Part shown: positions 37,775-44,431 of the stretch, in pieces
Numbering within the stretch: position 1 is the first letter of the stretch
How the letters are laid out: every line of letters begins with the position of its first letter
Assembly: GCA_027450205.1 (NCBI GenBank)
Contig: DAIDJL010000007.1
Span: forward strand, 1 to 44,431
DNA length: 44,431 nt
Direction of reading: 5' to 3'
Origin: Candidatus Parcubacteria bacterium
GTDB lineage: Bacteria; Patescibacteriota; Minisyncoccia; UBA6257; 2-01-FULL-56-20
Position numbers and translations under genes: made by a program
Notes under the pieces: generated by a model
Seen by the model: only the letters and a program-made list of their open reading frames with translations
Databases searched by the model: none
Told to the model about the DNA's origin: nothing

Positions 37775-38074
37775 TTATTTTCGACTCTTTTCTTTATTTT
37801 TTTGCATGTCGTTCACAAGGGTGTGGAGCAGTTTGACGGTATATTCCATGTTCACCGCATAGAACACCTCCTTGCCGCTTCGTTCATCGATCACGAGATC
37901 GCAGGCCTTGAGCGTTTTAAGATGCTGGGACACCGCCGGCTGGGAGAGCTTTACGATCCGCGTGAGCTCGTTCACCGTCTTGCGCCCTTTGATGAGCGCT
38001 TCAATGATGCGATACCGCGCGGCGTTCCCGATGCCCTTACCGAACTTGTTTATCTCCTTGCAGAGGTCAGACAT
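37775..38074 (-). CDS. ArsR-family winged-helix repressor
   Basis: 99 residues from ATG 38074. IGNAARYRIIEALIKGRKTV, NELTRIVKLSQPAVSQHLKT, LKACDLVIDERSGKEVFYAV is the ArsR/SmtB winged helix; recognition helix QPAVSQHLKTLK. Only one Cys in the recognition region (KACDLV) and one near the N-terminus, so classic metal-site CxC is absent; the inducer may be redox or small molecules. The track uses TTG 38080, but TAATAT ends exactly 6 nt before ATG 38074, so I choose the ATG. The -10 lies in a palindrome (38081-38100), implying autorepression. Leads an operon with the FMN reductase. Confidence 0.88.
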   Translation of the reverse strand: MSDLCKEINKFGKGIGNAARYRIIEALIKGRKTVNELTRIVKLSQPAVSQHLKTLKACDLVIDERSGKEVFYAVNMEYTVKLLHTLVNDMQKNKEKSRK

Positions 38075-38080
38075 ATTCAA

Positions 38081-38100
38081 ATATTAGCATATGCTTATAT
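38081..38100 (-). promoter_or_regulatory. ArsR operator overlapping its -10 box
   Basis: 20-bp imperfect palindrome ATATTAGCATATGCTTATAT (18 of 20 symmetric, core AGCATATGCT perfect). The minus-strand -10 TAATAT (38086-38081) is inside it. Confidence 0.65.
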
Positions 38101-38154
38101 GAAGTCAAGGGGGAAGGGGGTGGGTATCGCGGTTTTGCTATAATAGGGAGGCCT

Positions 38155-38202
38155 ATGCGCGGGATCAAGAGCGCCGGCTCTCGCGAAAAGGAGTATAATT
38201 AA
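38155..38202 (+). other. Possible 15-codon leader ORF
   Basis: TATAATAGGGAGGCCT then ATG at 38155; encodes MRGIKSAGSREKEYN and stops at TAA 38200-38202, inside which lies the TATAAT of the next gene. An AGAGC-GCCG-GCTCT hairpin is within. A short leader peptide or chance. Confidence 0.25.
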
Positions 38203-38206
38203 TTAC

Positions 38207-38428
38207 ATGAAAAAAACATTAACAATTCTTGCGGTCATTTTCGGGATCGGGTTCATCGTGCTTGCCGTCTATTACTGGATGACGCCTGCGGACATGTTGC
38301 CGGTGTTCCTGCCGGGCTATGATGCGGCAAAGATGGCCCCGCACATCAAGCACGGCATTGCATCGCTTGTGGTGGGGCTCGCATTGCTCATCTACGCATG
38401 GTTCGCGAGCGCGAAGAAGGTCTCATAA
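38207..38428 (+). CDS. Small two-TM membrane protein, unknown
   Basis: 73 residues. Helix 1 LTILAVIFGIGFIVLAVYYW, short outer loop with MTPADMLPVFLPGYDAAKMA, helix 2 GIASLVVGLALLIYAWF, basic end SAKKVS. Two-helix hairpin proteins with this 'Y-MTPA--LP-F-PG-' loop recur in Parcubacteria (from memory), function unknown. TATAAT (38194-38199) ends 7 nt before the ATG. Followed 22 bp later by the DUF1653 gene. Confidence 0.7.
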   Translation: MKKTLTILAVIFGIGFIVLAVYYWMTPADMLPVFLPGYDAAKMAPHIKHGIASLVVGLALLIYAWFASAKKVS

Positions 38429-38450
38429 TATTTAATATCAATTTTCGGCG

Positions 38451-38795
38451 ATGACGATCGAGATCCCGGAAGAGGTTCCCGAAAAGGGATTCTATTATCA
38501 TTACAAGCACGATCCGGACGGGCCGGTGAACAATTATGCATACGAGGTGGTCGGCGTCGGCCACCATACGGAGGATTACCTTCCGATCGAGGATGTATTG
38601 ATGGCGGTATACCGGCCGCTGTACGAGGATGCGGGCGTGTACAAGGCGGGAAAATTATTCGATCTGCGGCCGCTCAAAATGTTCATGGAATTTATTACAA
38701 AGGAAGGGAAGACCTTCCCGCGATTCAAAAAGATCGTTGACGAAGGCGTAATAAAAGAGCTCGAAGCGATCCGCGCGCGGATGTACGGGGAATAA
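38451..38795 (+). CDS. DUF1653-domain protein
   Basis: 114 residues, soluble. The N-terminal half carries the DUF1653 pattern: GFYYHYKHDPDGPVNNYAYE, VVGVGHHTEDYLPIEDVLMA, VYRPLYEDAG ('Y-HYKG--Y-V-G-A-H-E----VVY--LY'). The C-terminal half (PLKMFMEFITKEGKTFPRF, KKIVDEGVIKELEAIRARM) is helical. Function of the domain is unknown. No SD; probably co-transcribed with the upstream two-TM gene. Converges on uppP with a ~55-bp gap. Confidence 0.8.
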   Translation: MTIEIPEEVPEKGFYYHYKHDPDGPVNNYAYEVVGVGHHTEDYLPIEDVLMAVYRPLYEDAGVYKAGKLFDLRPLKMFMEFITKEGKTFPRFKKIVDEGVIKELEAIRARMYGE

Positions 38796-38850
38796 AGCTA
38801 CTGTGGCCGACGGCGATCCGCGGCGCTCCCTTGGGTGGGGCGTTCCGGGA

Positions 38851-39726
38851 TTACTTAAATATCAGCACACCCACGATCCCGATCGCGATGCAGTAGATCG
38901 CAAACGGGCCGAGCGTTTTTGTCTTGAAGTAGCGCGTGAGGAATTTGACGGCGAACCACGCCGCGAACGCGGCGGCGATGGCGCCTGCGATGGAATTGTC
39001 GATGAGCGCGCTGTTTCCGGAGGCAAGGAGCGGCGGGATCTCCAGCAGCGCCGCCGCGCCGATGATCGGCGTGGCGAGGAGGAACGAGTACCGGAGCGAA
39101 TCCTCGTGCGAGAGGCCTACCATCAGGCCGCCGGCGAGCGTTGAACCGGTGCGCGAAAATCCGGGGAGCAATGCGAGCACCTGGAGCAGTCCCACCTTCG
39201 TGGCCTGCCAGAACGAGAGCCGGTGCGCGATCCGCTGGTCGTTGTTCTCCACGCTTTCCGCCGGCATGGCCGCACCGCGCCCAGCGCGCGTGCGCAGCCG
39301 TTCGGCGAGCAGGAGCAGTACGCCGTTCAGCGCGAGGAAGATCGCGGCGGAGCTTGGCAGCAACAGCGACCCCGTGATCTTGTCTTTCAATAATAGGCCG
39401 ATGAAACCGGCGGGGATCGTGCTGATCACGAGCAGCCAGCCGAGTTTGGCGTCGGGGTCCGCGTCGCTTATCTCCCGCGCGGCGAGCGACCGGAAGATCC
39501 CTTTTATGATGCGCACCCAGTCTTTGAAATAGATCGCAAAGAGCACGATCGCGGTGGCGAGGTGCGTGGCCACTAAAAATTCCAGGAACGGTTCGGCATT
39601 CTGGTCGATGTTATGCCACCCGAGCAGGCCCGGCAGCAGCACGGTGTGGCCGAGGCTTGAAATGGGAAACAATTCTGAGATTCCCTGTGCAAGACCGAGA
39701 ATGATCGCCTGAAAGAATGTGAGCAT
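38851..39726 (-). CDS. uppP: Undecaprenyl-diphosphatase UppP (BacA)
   Basis: 291 residues, ~8 transmembrane helices. Family motifs: IILGLAQGISELFPISSLGH (normally G--EG-TEFLPISSTGH; the second Glu, and Ser/His, are kept) and LLPGFSRTGSTLAGGLMVGL (PG-SRSG-T). Hydrolyses undecaprenyl pyrophosphate so that the lipid carrier can be reused for peptidoglycan; also gives bacitracin resistance. One insertion is the basic loop RLRTRAGRGAAMPAESVENN. 18 bp downstream of tsaD on the same strand, so likely co-transcribed with it. Confidence 0.9.
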   Translation of the reverse strand: MLTFFQAIILGLAQGISELFPISSLGHTVLLPGLLGWHNIDQNAEPFLEFLVATHLATAIVLFAIYFKDWVRIIKGIFRSLAAREISDADPDAKLGWLLVISTIPAGFIGLLLKDKITGSLLLPSSAAIFLALNGVLLLLAERLRTRAGRGAAMPAESVENNDQRIAHRLSFWQATKVGLLQVLALLPGFSRTGSTLAGGLMVGLSHEDSLRYSFLLATPIIGAAALLEIPPLLASGNSALIDNSIAGAIAAAFAAWFAVKFLTRYFKTKTLGPFAIYCIAIGIVGVLIFK

Positions 39727-39744
39727 AAAATTATTAAAATTTGA

Positions 39745-40803
39745 TCATATTTCCATATCGCCGCGCGCCTCTATTTTATAATGTTTTTTGCGAAGAAACG
39801 CCATATAGCCGGCGATGCCGATCATCGCGCCATTATCCAGGTTATATTTGAAATCAGGAACAAAGAACGCCGCGCCGATCTTCTTCGCCTCGCGCGCAAG
39901 CCGCGCGCGGAGCGCCTGGTTTGCGGCAACGCCGCCGGAGAGCATCACCGACCGCGCGCCATGATCCGCTGCCGCGCGGATCGTCTTTTTGACGAGCACA
40001 TCAAGGGCGGCTTCCTGGAACGACGCGGCAACATCGGCTTTCATGGCCGCGGACAATTTTTTATCGGCTGCGTGGTCGCGTAAATAATAGAGCACTGCTG
40101 TCTTCAGTCCGGAAAAACTGAAATCATAATTTTTTTCGGCGAGCATCGGACGCGGAAACGCGATCGCGGCGGGGTTGCCGGCGCGGGCGATGCGCTCTAT
40201 TTCCGGTCCGCCGGGATAGGGGAGGGCGAGCAGGCGCGCGACCTTGTCGAACGCCTCGCCCGCGGCGTCGTCGCGCGTCTCTCCGAGCCGTTTCCATTTT
40301 GAGAACGAATCGAGTTTGAGCAGGATGGTGTGGCCGCCGCTTACGATAAGCGCTATGGCGGGGAAGATGTTTTTTTGCGCCCGCGCCGCACCGCGCCCGC
40401 GCCCGCGCCGCGCTTTTTCTTGTGACAAAAGAAAACTGTAAAGATGCCCTTCCAGATGGCTTGCTCCGACGAGCGGCACGCGATATTCTTTCGCCAACGC
40501 TTGCGCAAAGGTGATGCCGGTCCAGAGCGCCGGTTCCAGGCCGGGTCCGACGGTGACGGTGATGAGGTCAGGCTTGAGTGTTGGATGTTTTTCCCGCAGC
40601 TGCCCGAACAATATGGGCAGATTCTTCAGGTGTTCGCGCTTTGCAAGATTGGGAACGACGCCGCCGAACGGCCGGTGGATGGGGATCTGCGTAGTGACGA
40701 GATTCTCAATAACGCGCGCGTGCGGTGCGCGTGCGGTGCCGGACATTTCAAGTAAAGCGATGCCCGTCTCGTCGCACGATGTTTCTATCGCAAGGATGTT
40801 CAT
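39745..40803 (-). CDS. tsaD: tRNA N6-adenosine threonylcarbamoyltransferase
   Basis: 352 residues. ASKHA-fold metalloprotein: ILAIETSCDETGIALLEMSG, metal-binding HLEGHLYSF (H-x3-H), LIVSGGHTILL, GEAFDKVARLLALPYPGGPE, NYDFSFSGLKTAVLYY and VMLSGGVAANQALRARL. Transfers threonylcarbamoyl to A37 of ANN-decoding tRNAs, with TsaB/TsaE and TsaC elsewhere. Between the metal motif and the SGGH motif is an inserted Arg/Gly-rich stretch (EKARRGRGRGAARAQKN) that is unusual and lies in a GC-rich low-complexity patch (~40378-40420). No SD. Confidence 0.93.
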   Translation of the reverse strand: MNILAIETSCDETGIALLEMSGTARAPHARVIENLVTTQIPIHRPFGGVVPNLAKREHLKNLPILFGQLREKHPTLKPDLITVTVGPGLEPALWTGITFAQALAKEYRVPLVGASHLEGHLYSFLLSQEKARRGRGRGAARAQKNIFPAIALIVSGGHTILLKLDSFSKWKRLGETRDDAAGEAFDKVARLLALPYPGGPEIERIARAGNPAAIAFPRPMLAEKNYDFSFSGLKTAVLYYLRDHAADKKLSAAMKADVAASFQEAALDVLVKKTIRAAADHGARSVMLSGGVAANQALRARLAREAKKIGAAFFVPDFKYNLDNGAMIGIAGYMAFLRKKHYKIEARGDMEI

Positions 40804-40825
40804 TGGATCCGGTGAAGATATTTTA

Positions 40826-41137
40826 TTAAGGAGCCGACGCGGTCGGCTCCTTTGCTGTTTTTGTAACCCTTACAATGGGAATTTTTTCGATCCACCGGAT
40901 GAACCACCAACTTTTCTGATGATTTACCCAGCAGGAACGACCTTCCTCGTTGCCTATTGAAAATGCTTCGGTAAATGCCTTTTCCCATGTTGTGGCGGGC
41001 GCATTCACGATACAGCCCACCCAGACATCGCCTTTTTCGCGGTGCGGTTTTCCCTGCTTTGCCAGCGCTGACGGCATCGCAAGGAGTAAAATGGTCATCG
41101 TTATCGCCCAAAGGACGATCATACGCAGATTTTTCAT
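40826..41137 (-). CDS. Small secreted protein with strong SD
   Basis: 103 residues from ATG 41137, preceded by GGGGAGGAG 3 nt upstream; the 152-aa track ORF start is upstream of this. Signal peptide MKNLRMIVLWAITMTILLLA...ALA, mature part ~78 aa with two cysteines (WVGCIVNAP, GRSCWVNHQ) and a Trp-rich segment (KSWWFIRWIEK). Family not recognised. The last codons are the terminator hairpin itself, so the C-terminal residues (EPTASAP) are encoded by the stem. Confidence 0.65.
   Translation of the reverse strand: MKNLRMIVLWAITMTILLLAMPSALAKQGKPHREKGDVWVGCIVNAPATTWEKAFTEAFSIGNEEGRSCWVNHQKSWWFIRWIEKIPIVRVTKTAKEPTASAP
40828..40852 (-). terminator. Terminator inside the 3' end of the small secreted gene
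   Basis: AAGGAGCCGAC-GCG-GTCGGCTCCTT, 11 bp perfect stem overlapping the final codons and TAA; A/T-rich beyond on the minus strand. Confidence 0.8.
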
Positions 41138-41204
41138 GGTCTCCTCCCCGCGCCATGCATGCACTACCATTAGCATGCTTTTAAAGAAACTGTTTGTCAA
41201 ATAA

Positions 41205-41232
41205 TAAAAAAAACGGACCAAACGGCGGTCCG
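41205..41232 (-). terminator. Terminator of the 44-aa membrane peptide gene
   Basis: CGGACC-AAACGGC-GGTCCG stem; on the minus strand followed by TTTTTTTT. It lies 11 bp after the stop codon at 41244. Confidence 0.9.
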
Positions 41233-41243
41233 AGTGAAGCAAA

Positions 41244-41378
41244 TTACAGCATTGTTGAAACGATAACAATGATCGCAACAACAAGGAGCGCGATCATTGC
41301 CGCCTTTTTGAGCAATGGTGCCGCATTCAGCTGTTCGTCGAATTCATCAAAAAGGTTTTTGCGGGTGGTATGGTGCAT
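41244..41378 (-). CDS. 44-aa single-pass membrane peptide with SD (below ORF-track cutoff as a start)
   Basis: The track lists a 137-aa ORF here, but GGAGGTG lies 5-6 nt before ATG 41378. Product MHHTTRKNLFDEFDEQLNAA then PLLKKAAMIALLVVAIIVIV STML: an amphipathic acidic helix followed by one membrane helix reaching the C-terminus (tail-anchored). Not recognised. A perfect terminator follows, so the transcript is short and dedicated. Could be a small regulatory or toxin-like membrane peptide; no antitoxin is seen. Confidence 0.65.
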   Translation of the reverse strand: MHHTTRKNLFDEFDEQLNAAPLLKKAAMIALLVVAIIVIVSTML

Positions 41379-41488
41379 CAAACACCTCCGTACTATAAAG
41401 AATATACCATATGCATGCGGATTAAAAAGATCCGTAAAAAAGGAGACACTATCCCCACGCGCCGCCTTTATAACCTCCCCCTCTTCTG

Positions 41489-41494
41489 TATACT
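41489..41494 (+). promoter_or_regulatory. -10 box of the large secreted protein gene
   Basis: TATACT ending 6 nt before ATG 41501 (leaderless). Confidence 0.55.
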
Positions 41495-41500
41495 GAAATA

Positions 41501-44431
41501 ATGATTCTTTCTCCGTCCCCCCGCCATCATCCGCAATTCCATCATTCAAGATTCTTCCTGCTTGGATTTCTTTTCCTTGCTGTTTTTTTGGGCTTTGGCT
41601 TGCGGACAAAGCCGGCGCACGCGGCGATCGCATTAGTGCAGGCGACGAGCACGCCAACGAATTATCTCAGCGTTGCCGGGACAAGCAGCGTTGCATTCGC
41701 ATCAAGCACGGCTGCTGGCAATGCCATTGTCGTCGCCATAATGAGACAAGGCAATTCGGGTGCGTCCATGGCTACGGGTACCATCTCCGATACTGCGGGA
41801 GATAGTTTCGTCTTGGCAACCTCAACCTTCTGTCCGTGCAGCGGGGATTATATAGATTCATTTCTCTATTACGCCACGAATATCAAAGGAGGCGCTGACA
41901 CTATAAATTTCAATTGGACCTCAGCTCCGGATTATAGCTCCATCGCAGTTCATGAGTATTCCGGTATCGCTTCTCTCGATCCTCTGGATCAGATCAACAC
42001 GAGCAGCACAAATGGTGGAACCTCCGCGAGTACGGGAAACGTCACCACGACCGCGGCAAACGAGCTGCTTTTCTCGTTCGGGGCCGGGAATAGCACTTCT
42101 ACCCCGACAATGTCGCCCGGCTGGACGGCGGAAACCAATAGTTTTAACGGAAATACCAATAATCCGCTCATGCTTACTGCCGATCAGGTCGTTACCTCAA
42201 CGGGCAGCTATCAGAATACTTTTGGAGGATTTCTTGCCAATGCGGGATTGATTGTTGATATCGCTACTTTTAAATCCGATATATATTCTTCCCCCGGTAT
42301 TATATCTTTTACCGCACTTCCTACGCTCGTTGGTCCCGCAGGAACTTCAACGCTGTCGTGGAATATCACGAATGCTTCATCCGTTGCCGTCGCGCCCGGA
42401 TCTTTTAGTACGAGCACGCTTGTCGGATCGACGACCGTGAGTTCTGCTTCGACGACCGTTTATACACTGACCGCTACGAACGCGAATGGGACGACCACGG
42501 CAACAACTTCCGTTACGGTGGATTCTCAGCCTCCTACCATTCCGCAAAATCTCATCATATCGACCACCACATTCTCTTCGGTCACTCTCTCGTGGGCTTC
42601 ATCCACGGATGATACTTCGGTTGCGGGTTATGACATCTATCGCTGCTCAGGTTCTTCGTGCACCCCCACGAACTTGGTCGCAACAACCACCAATACCGCG
42701 TACTACGACGCTATAACTCCGTCTTCTTCGCCGCTCTCTTTTACTTACGCGGTTGCCGCCTATGATATTGTGGGCGAAACGTCTGCCCAATCCTCTCCCG
42801 CGACAGCGACGCCTCCGCCGCTCGCTTCGTCTACGATCGTCGCGGCTTCTTGCAATGCAAGTGATGTTCAAAATGCATTGAACTCGGCGACTGCCGCGAC
42901 GACCGTCGTTTTCATACCTGCGGGCACCTGCGCATGGACATCACAGGTCGCATTTACCGTTCCGGCCTCAAGCACACAACTCACCATTCTGGGTGCGGGA
43001 AATCTCGATGCAACCGGCGGGGGCGATGAAACGGTCATTGCAGATGGTTATGCAAGCGGGAATCCGCCTTTTATCATAACCACCGGGATACCATCTTCGT
43101 TTTTCCGGCTGGCGGGGATCACTTTCGAAGGAGGCAATGATGGCGGCACTGCAAATACGAAATACCATGGAATAGTTGAGGTCGGAGGCGATTCTCAGGC
43201 GGTACGCATCGATCATGTGCATTTTGACATGACAACATACGCCATACCCCAGAATGGCGCCGAGTTGGAATTTTCGGGTGCGGTGCTGGGGGTTACGGAC
43301 TACAATATTTTTGATAGCGCCAACAGCGTAGATAATGCCATCCATGTATATCAAGGCAGTCTTTTTGATGATAGTTCTGGCAATGGCAACGGATCGTGGG
43401 CAAATAGCGCCGATTTGGGTAGTGGTGGTTTTATGTTTATCGAGAACAATATATTCAACGCCGGCTTTGCGGACGATTGCACTTTCGGGGGACGGTTTGT
43501 GATACGGGATAACACCCTTAATAGCGTAACGGCCCAAACTCATCCTACGGGTCCCGGCGGCGGCCGAGGCATTCGCGGTTGCCGTGCATGGGAGATCTAT
43601 AACAACACATTCAATGGATCGAATACAAACCCCGTCTTTGATTCGTATTTTTTGAGCGCGGGCACGGGGGTTATCTGGGGGAATTCCGCTCCTACCGGAT
43701 ATACGGATTTCATTACGGTACATTCCATGAGGACGGATAGCAGTACATATGTGGAATCCGCAACGCCGAACGGATTTGGATATTGCGGTACGTCGTTCAA
43801 CGGAACAGGTTCTGCGTGGGATGGAAATACAAATACTACGACCGGCTATCCTTGTCTTGATCAGCCAGGAGAGGGGAAAACAGATCTTCTTCAAGGAGAT
43901 TTTCCCGATACCGTAGACACGGCTCCTCAGGCGGGTATTGCTGCCTGGTCAAGAACATCGAATGTCGTGACGGTTAACTTCAGTGGGGGGTGGTCGGGTT
44001 CGCCGATTGTCGTCGGGAATCCGGTCTTTATTGCGAATACTGCAACGGGCACCGGAGGTACCAATATCAATGGAACGTGGATCATCACTTCGGTTTCCGG
44101 TGGCACCTCACTTACTTTTTCACAAACAGCTATTAACGACTCCGCTTCCTCCGGTGGTTCGGCTTCGAGCATAACCTGGCCGCATCAGCAACTCTCTCCT
44201 TTCTATGAATGGAATGATGTATGGAATCAAGTACCAGGATATGGAAATGGCTCGCTATTGGATAACTATCAGCCAACCGTTTTAGTTCAGAATCGCGACT
44301 ACTATCTTGGCACCTCCCCCTTCACCGGCGCCTCGGGCGTCGGCTACGGCACCCTCGCCAACCGCCCCACGACCTGCACCCCGAATCCCGACGGGGGAGG
44401 AGCCCCCGGCGTGGGATATTTCGCGACCGAT
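41501..44431 (+). CDS. Large secreted protein with Ig/FN3 and pectate-lyase-like beta-helix domains (3' end outside window)
   Basis: Not in the ORF track because it has no stop: I read 977 codons open from ATG 41501 to the last base. Signal peptide region FFLLGFLFLAVFLGFGL ... PAHA (~19-47). Then a jelly-roll-like beta domain (~50-260: VQATSTPTNYLSVAG ... FNWTSAPDYSSIAVHEYSGI), an Ig-like unit (STLSWNITNASSVAV), an FN3 domain (VTLSWASSTDDTSVAGYDIY), and from ~450 a right-handed beta-helix (CNASDVQNALNSATAATTVV, FRLAGITFEGGNDGG, FMFIENNIFNAGFADDC). The helix is disulphide-capable (several Cys). The final ~130 bp switch to C-ending codons. Surface or shed glycan-binding or -cleaving protein; catalytic residues are not identifiable. 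Confidence 0.85.
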   Translation, partial: MILSPSPRHHPQFHHSRFFLLGFLFLAVFLGFGLRTKPAHAAIALVQATSTPTNYLSVAGTSSVAFASSTAAGNAIVVAIMRQGNSGASMATGTISDTAGDSFVLATSTFCPCSGDYIDSFLYYATNIKGGADTINFNWTSAPDYSSIAVHEYSGIASLDPLDQINTSSTNGGTSASTGNVTTTAANELLFSFGAGNSTSTPTMSPGWTAETNSFNGNTNNPLMLTADQVVTSTGSYQNTFGGFLANAGLIVDIATFKSDIYSSPGIISFTALPTLVGPAGTSTLSWNITNASSVAVAPGSFSTSTLVGSTTVSSASTTVYTLTATNANGTTTATTSVTVDSQPPTIPQNLIISTTTFSSVTLSWASSTDDTSVAGYDIYRCSGSSCTPTNLVATTTNTAYYDAITPSSSPLSFTYAVAAYDIVGETSAQSSPATATPPPLASSTIVAASCNASDVQNALNSATAATTVVFIPAGTCAWTSQVAFTVPASSTQLTILGAGNLDATGGGDETVIADGYASGNPPFIITTGIPSSFFRLAGITFEGGNDGGTANTKYHGIVEVGGDSQAVRIDHVHFDMTTYAIPQNGAELEFSGAVLGVTDYNIFDSANSVDNAIHVYQGSLFDDSSGNGNGSWANSADLGSGGFMFIENNIFNAGFADDCTFGGRFVIRDNTLNSVTAQTHPTGPGGGRGIRGCRAWEIYNNTFNGSNTNPVFDSYFLSAGTGVIWGNSAPTGYTDFITVHSMRTDSSTYVESATPNGFGYCGTSFNGTGSAWDGNTNTTTGYPCLDQPGEGKTDLLQGDFPDTVDTAPQAGIAAWSRTSNVVTVNFSGGWSGSPIVVGNPVFIANTATGTGGTNINGTWIITSVSGGTSLTFSQTAINDSASSGGSASSITWPHQQLSPFYEWNDVWNQVPGYGNGSLLDNYQPTVLVQNRDYYLGTSPFTGASGVGYGTLANRPTTCTPNPDGGGAPGVGYFATD

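Noticed and set aside
42968-43894. 308-aa minus-strand ORF
   Set aside because: Shadow of the large secreted protein, which is open on the plus strand throughout and has signal peptide and domain motifs.
1-44431. Circular replicon or prophage
   Set aside because: The two window ends are similar only in kind (secreted-protein sequence); there is no terminal overlap that I can see, no replication origin, integrase or structural phage genes.

Overview
The window looks like a chromosomal segment of a Candidate Phyla Radiation (Patescibacteria/Parcubacteria-type) bacterium. The lineage is inferred from several things: large secreted beta-helix proteins, C-terminal peptidoglycan-binding and Gln/Leu coiled-coil tails of the Parcubacteria style, DUF5666 and PEGA proteins, short or divergent versions of core enzymes (a ~718-residue ValS, a divergent enolase, a 74-residue L28), tightly packed genes and mostly absent Shine-Dalgarno (SD) sequences. 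I see no insertion sequence, prophage, CRISPR array or rRNA. Both ends cut through genes for secreted proteins.

Layout. 1-7.7 kb is envelope and secretome: the tail of a peptidoglycan-binding protein, a PAP2 phosphatase, a ~1,480-residue beta-helix protein with an apparent frameshift in its signal peptide, a 4-TM protein, a frameshifted ICMT-like methyltransferase and a secreted DUF5666 protein. 7.7-13.1 kb holds a UvrD-like helicase fused to a RecB/AddB-type nuclease, small proteins and a TrmB-type regulator with a palindromic operator. 13.3-20.5 kb is a tight operon: class II ribonucleotide reductase, PyrD, glycerate 2-kinase, PEP synthase. 20.5-20.8 kb carries a putative small RNA and an odd tRNA. 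20.9-23.1 kb is a D-2-hydroxyacid dehydrogenase/enolase pair which, with the previous operon, encodes a route around 2-phosphoglycerate, PEP and pyruvate.

23-29.9 kb holds membrane proteins (DoxX, PH domain, PEGA, ferritin-VIT1, PrsW), pterin carbinolamine dehydratase, a structured RNA with its own promoter and terminator, tRNA-Pro(GGG), ribosomal protein L28 and Hsp20, with three long perfect inverted repeats around gene ends (27.5, 28.5 and 32.5 kb). 29.9-34.6 kb holds ValS, a Cys-rich membrane protein, an unknown coiled-coil membrane protein and Tgt. 34.7-37.1 kb has a small PD-(D/E)XK Fe-S-type nuclease beside both exonuclease VII subunits. 37.2-40.8 kb holds an ArsR/FMN-reductase pair, small proteins, UppP and TsaD. 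40.8-44.4 kb has two short SD-led proteins and a >977-residue secreted protein that is absent from the supplied ORF track because it runs off the window.

The most general pattern is in gene starts. At least 14 genes have a -10-like hexamer ending exactly 6 nt (two cases 7) before the ATG, which predicts leaderless mRNAs. A separate set of small, mostly unrecognised proteins has strong GGAGG-type SD sites. This fixes several start codons and suggests two initiation modes in the same genome.
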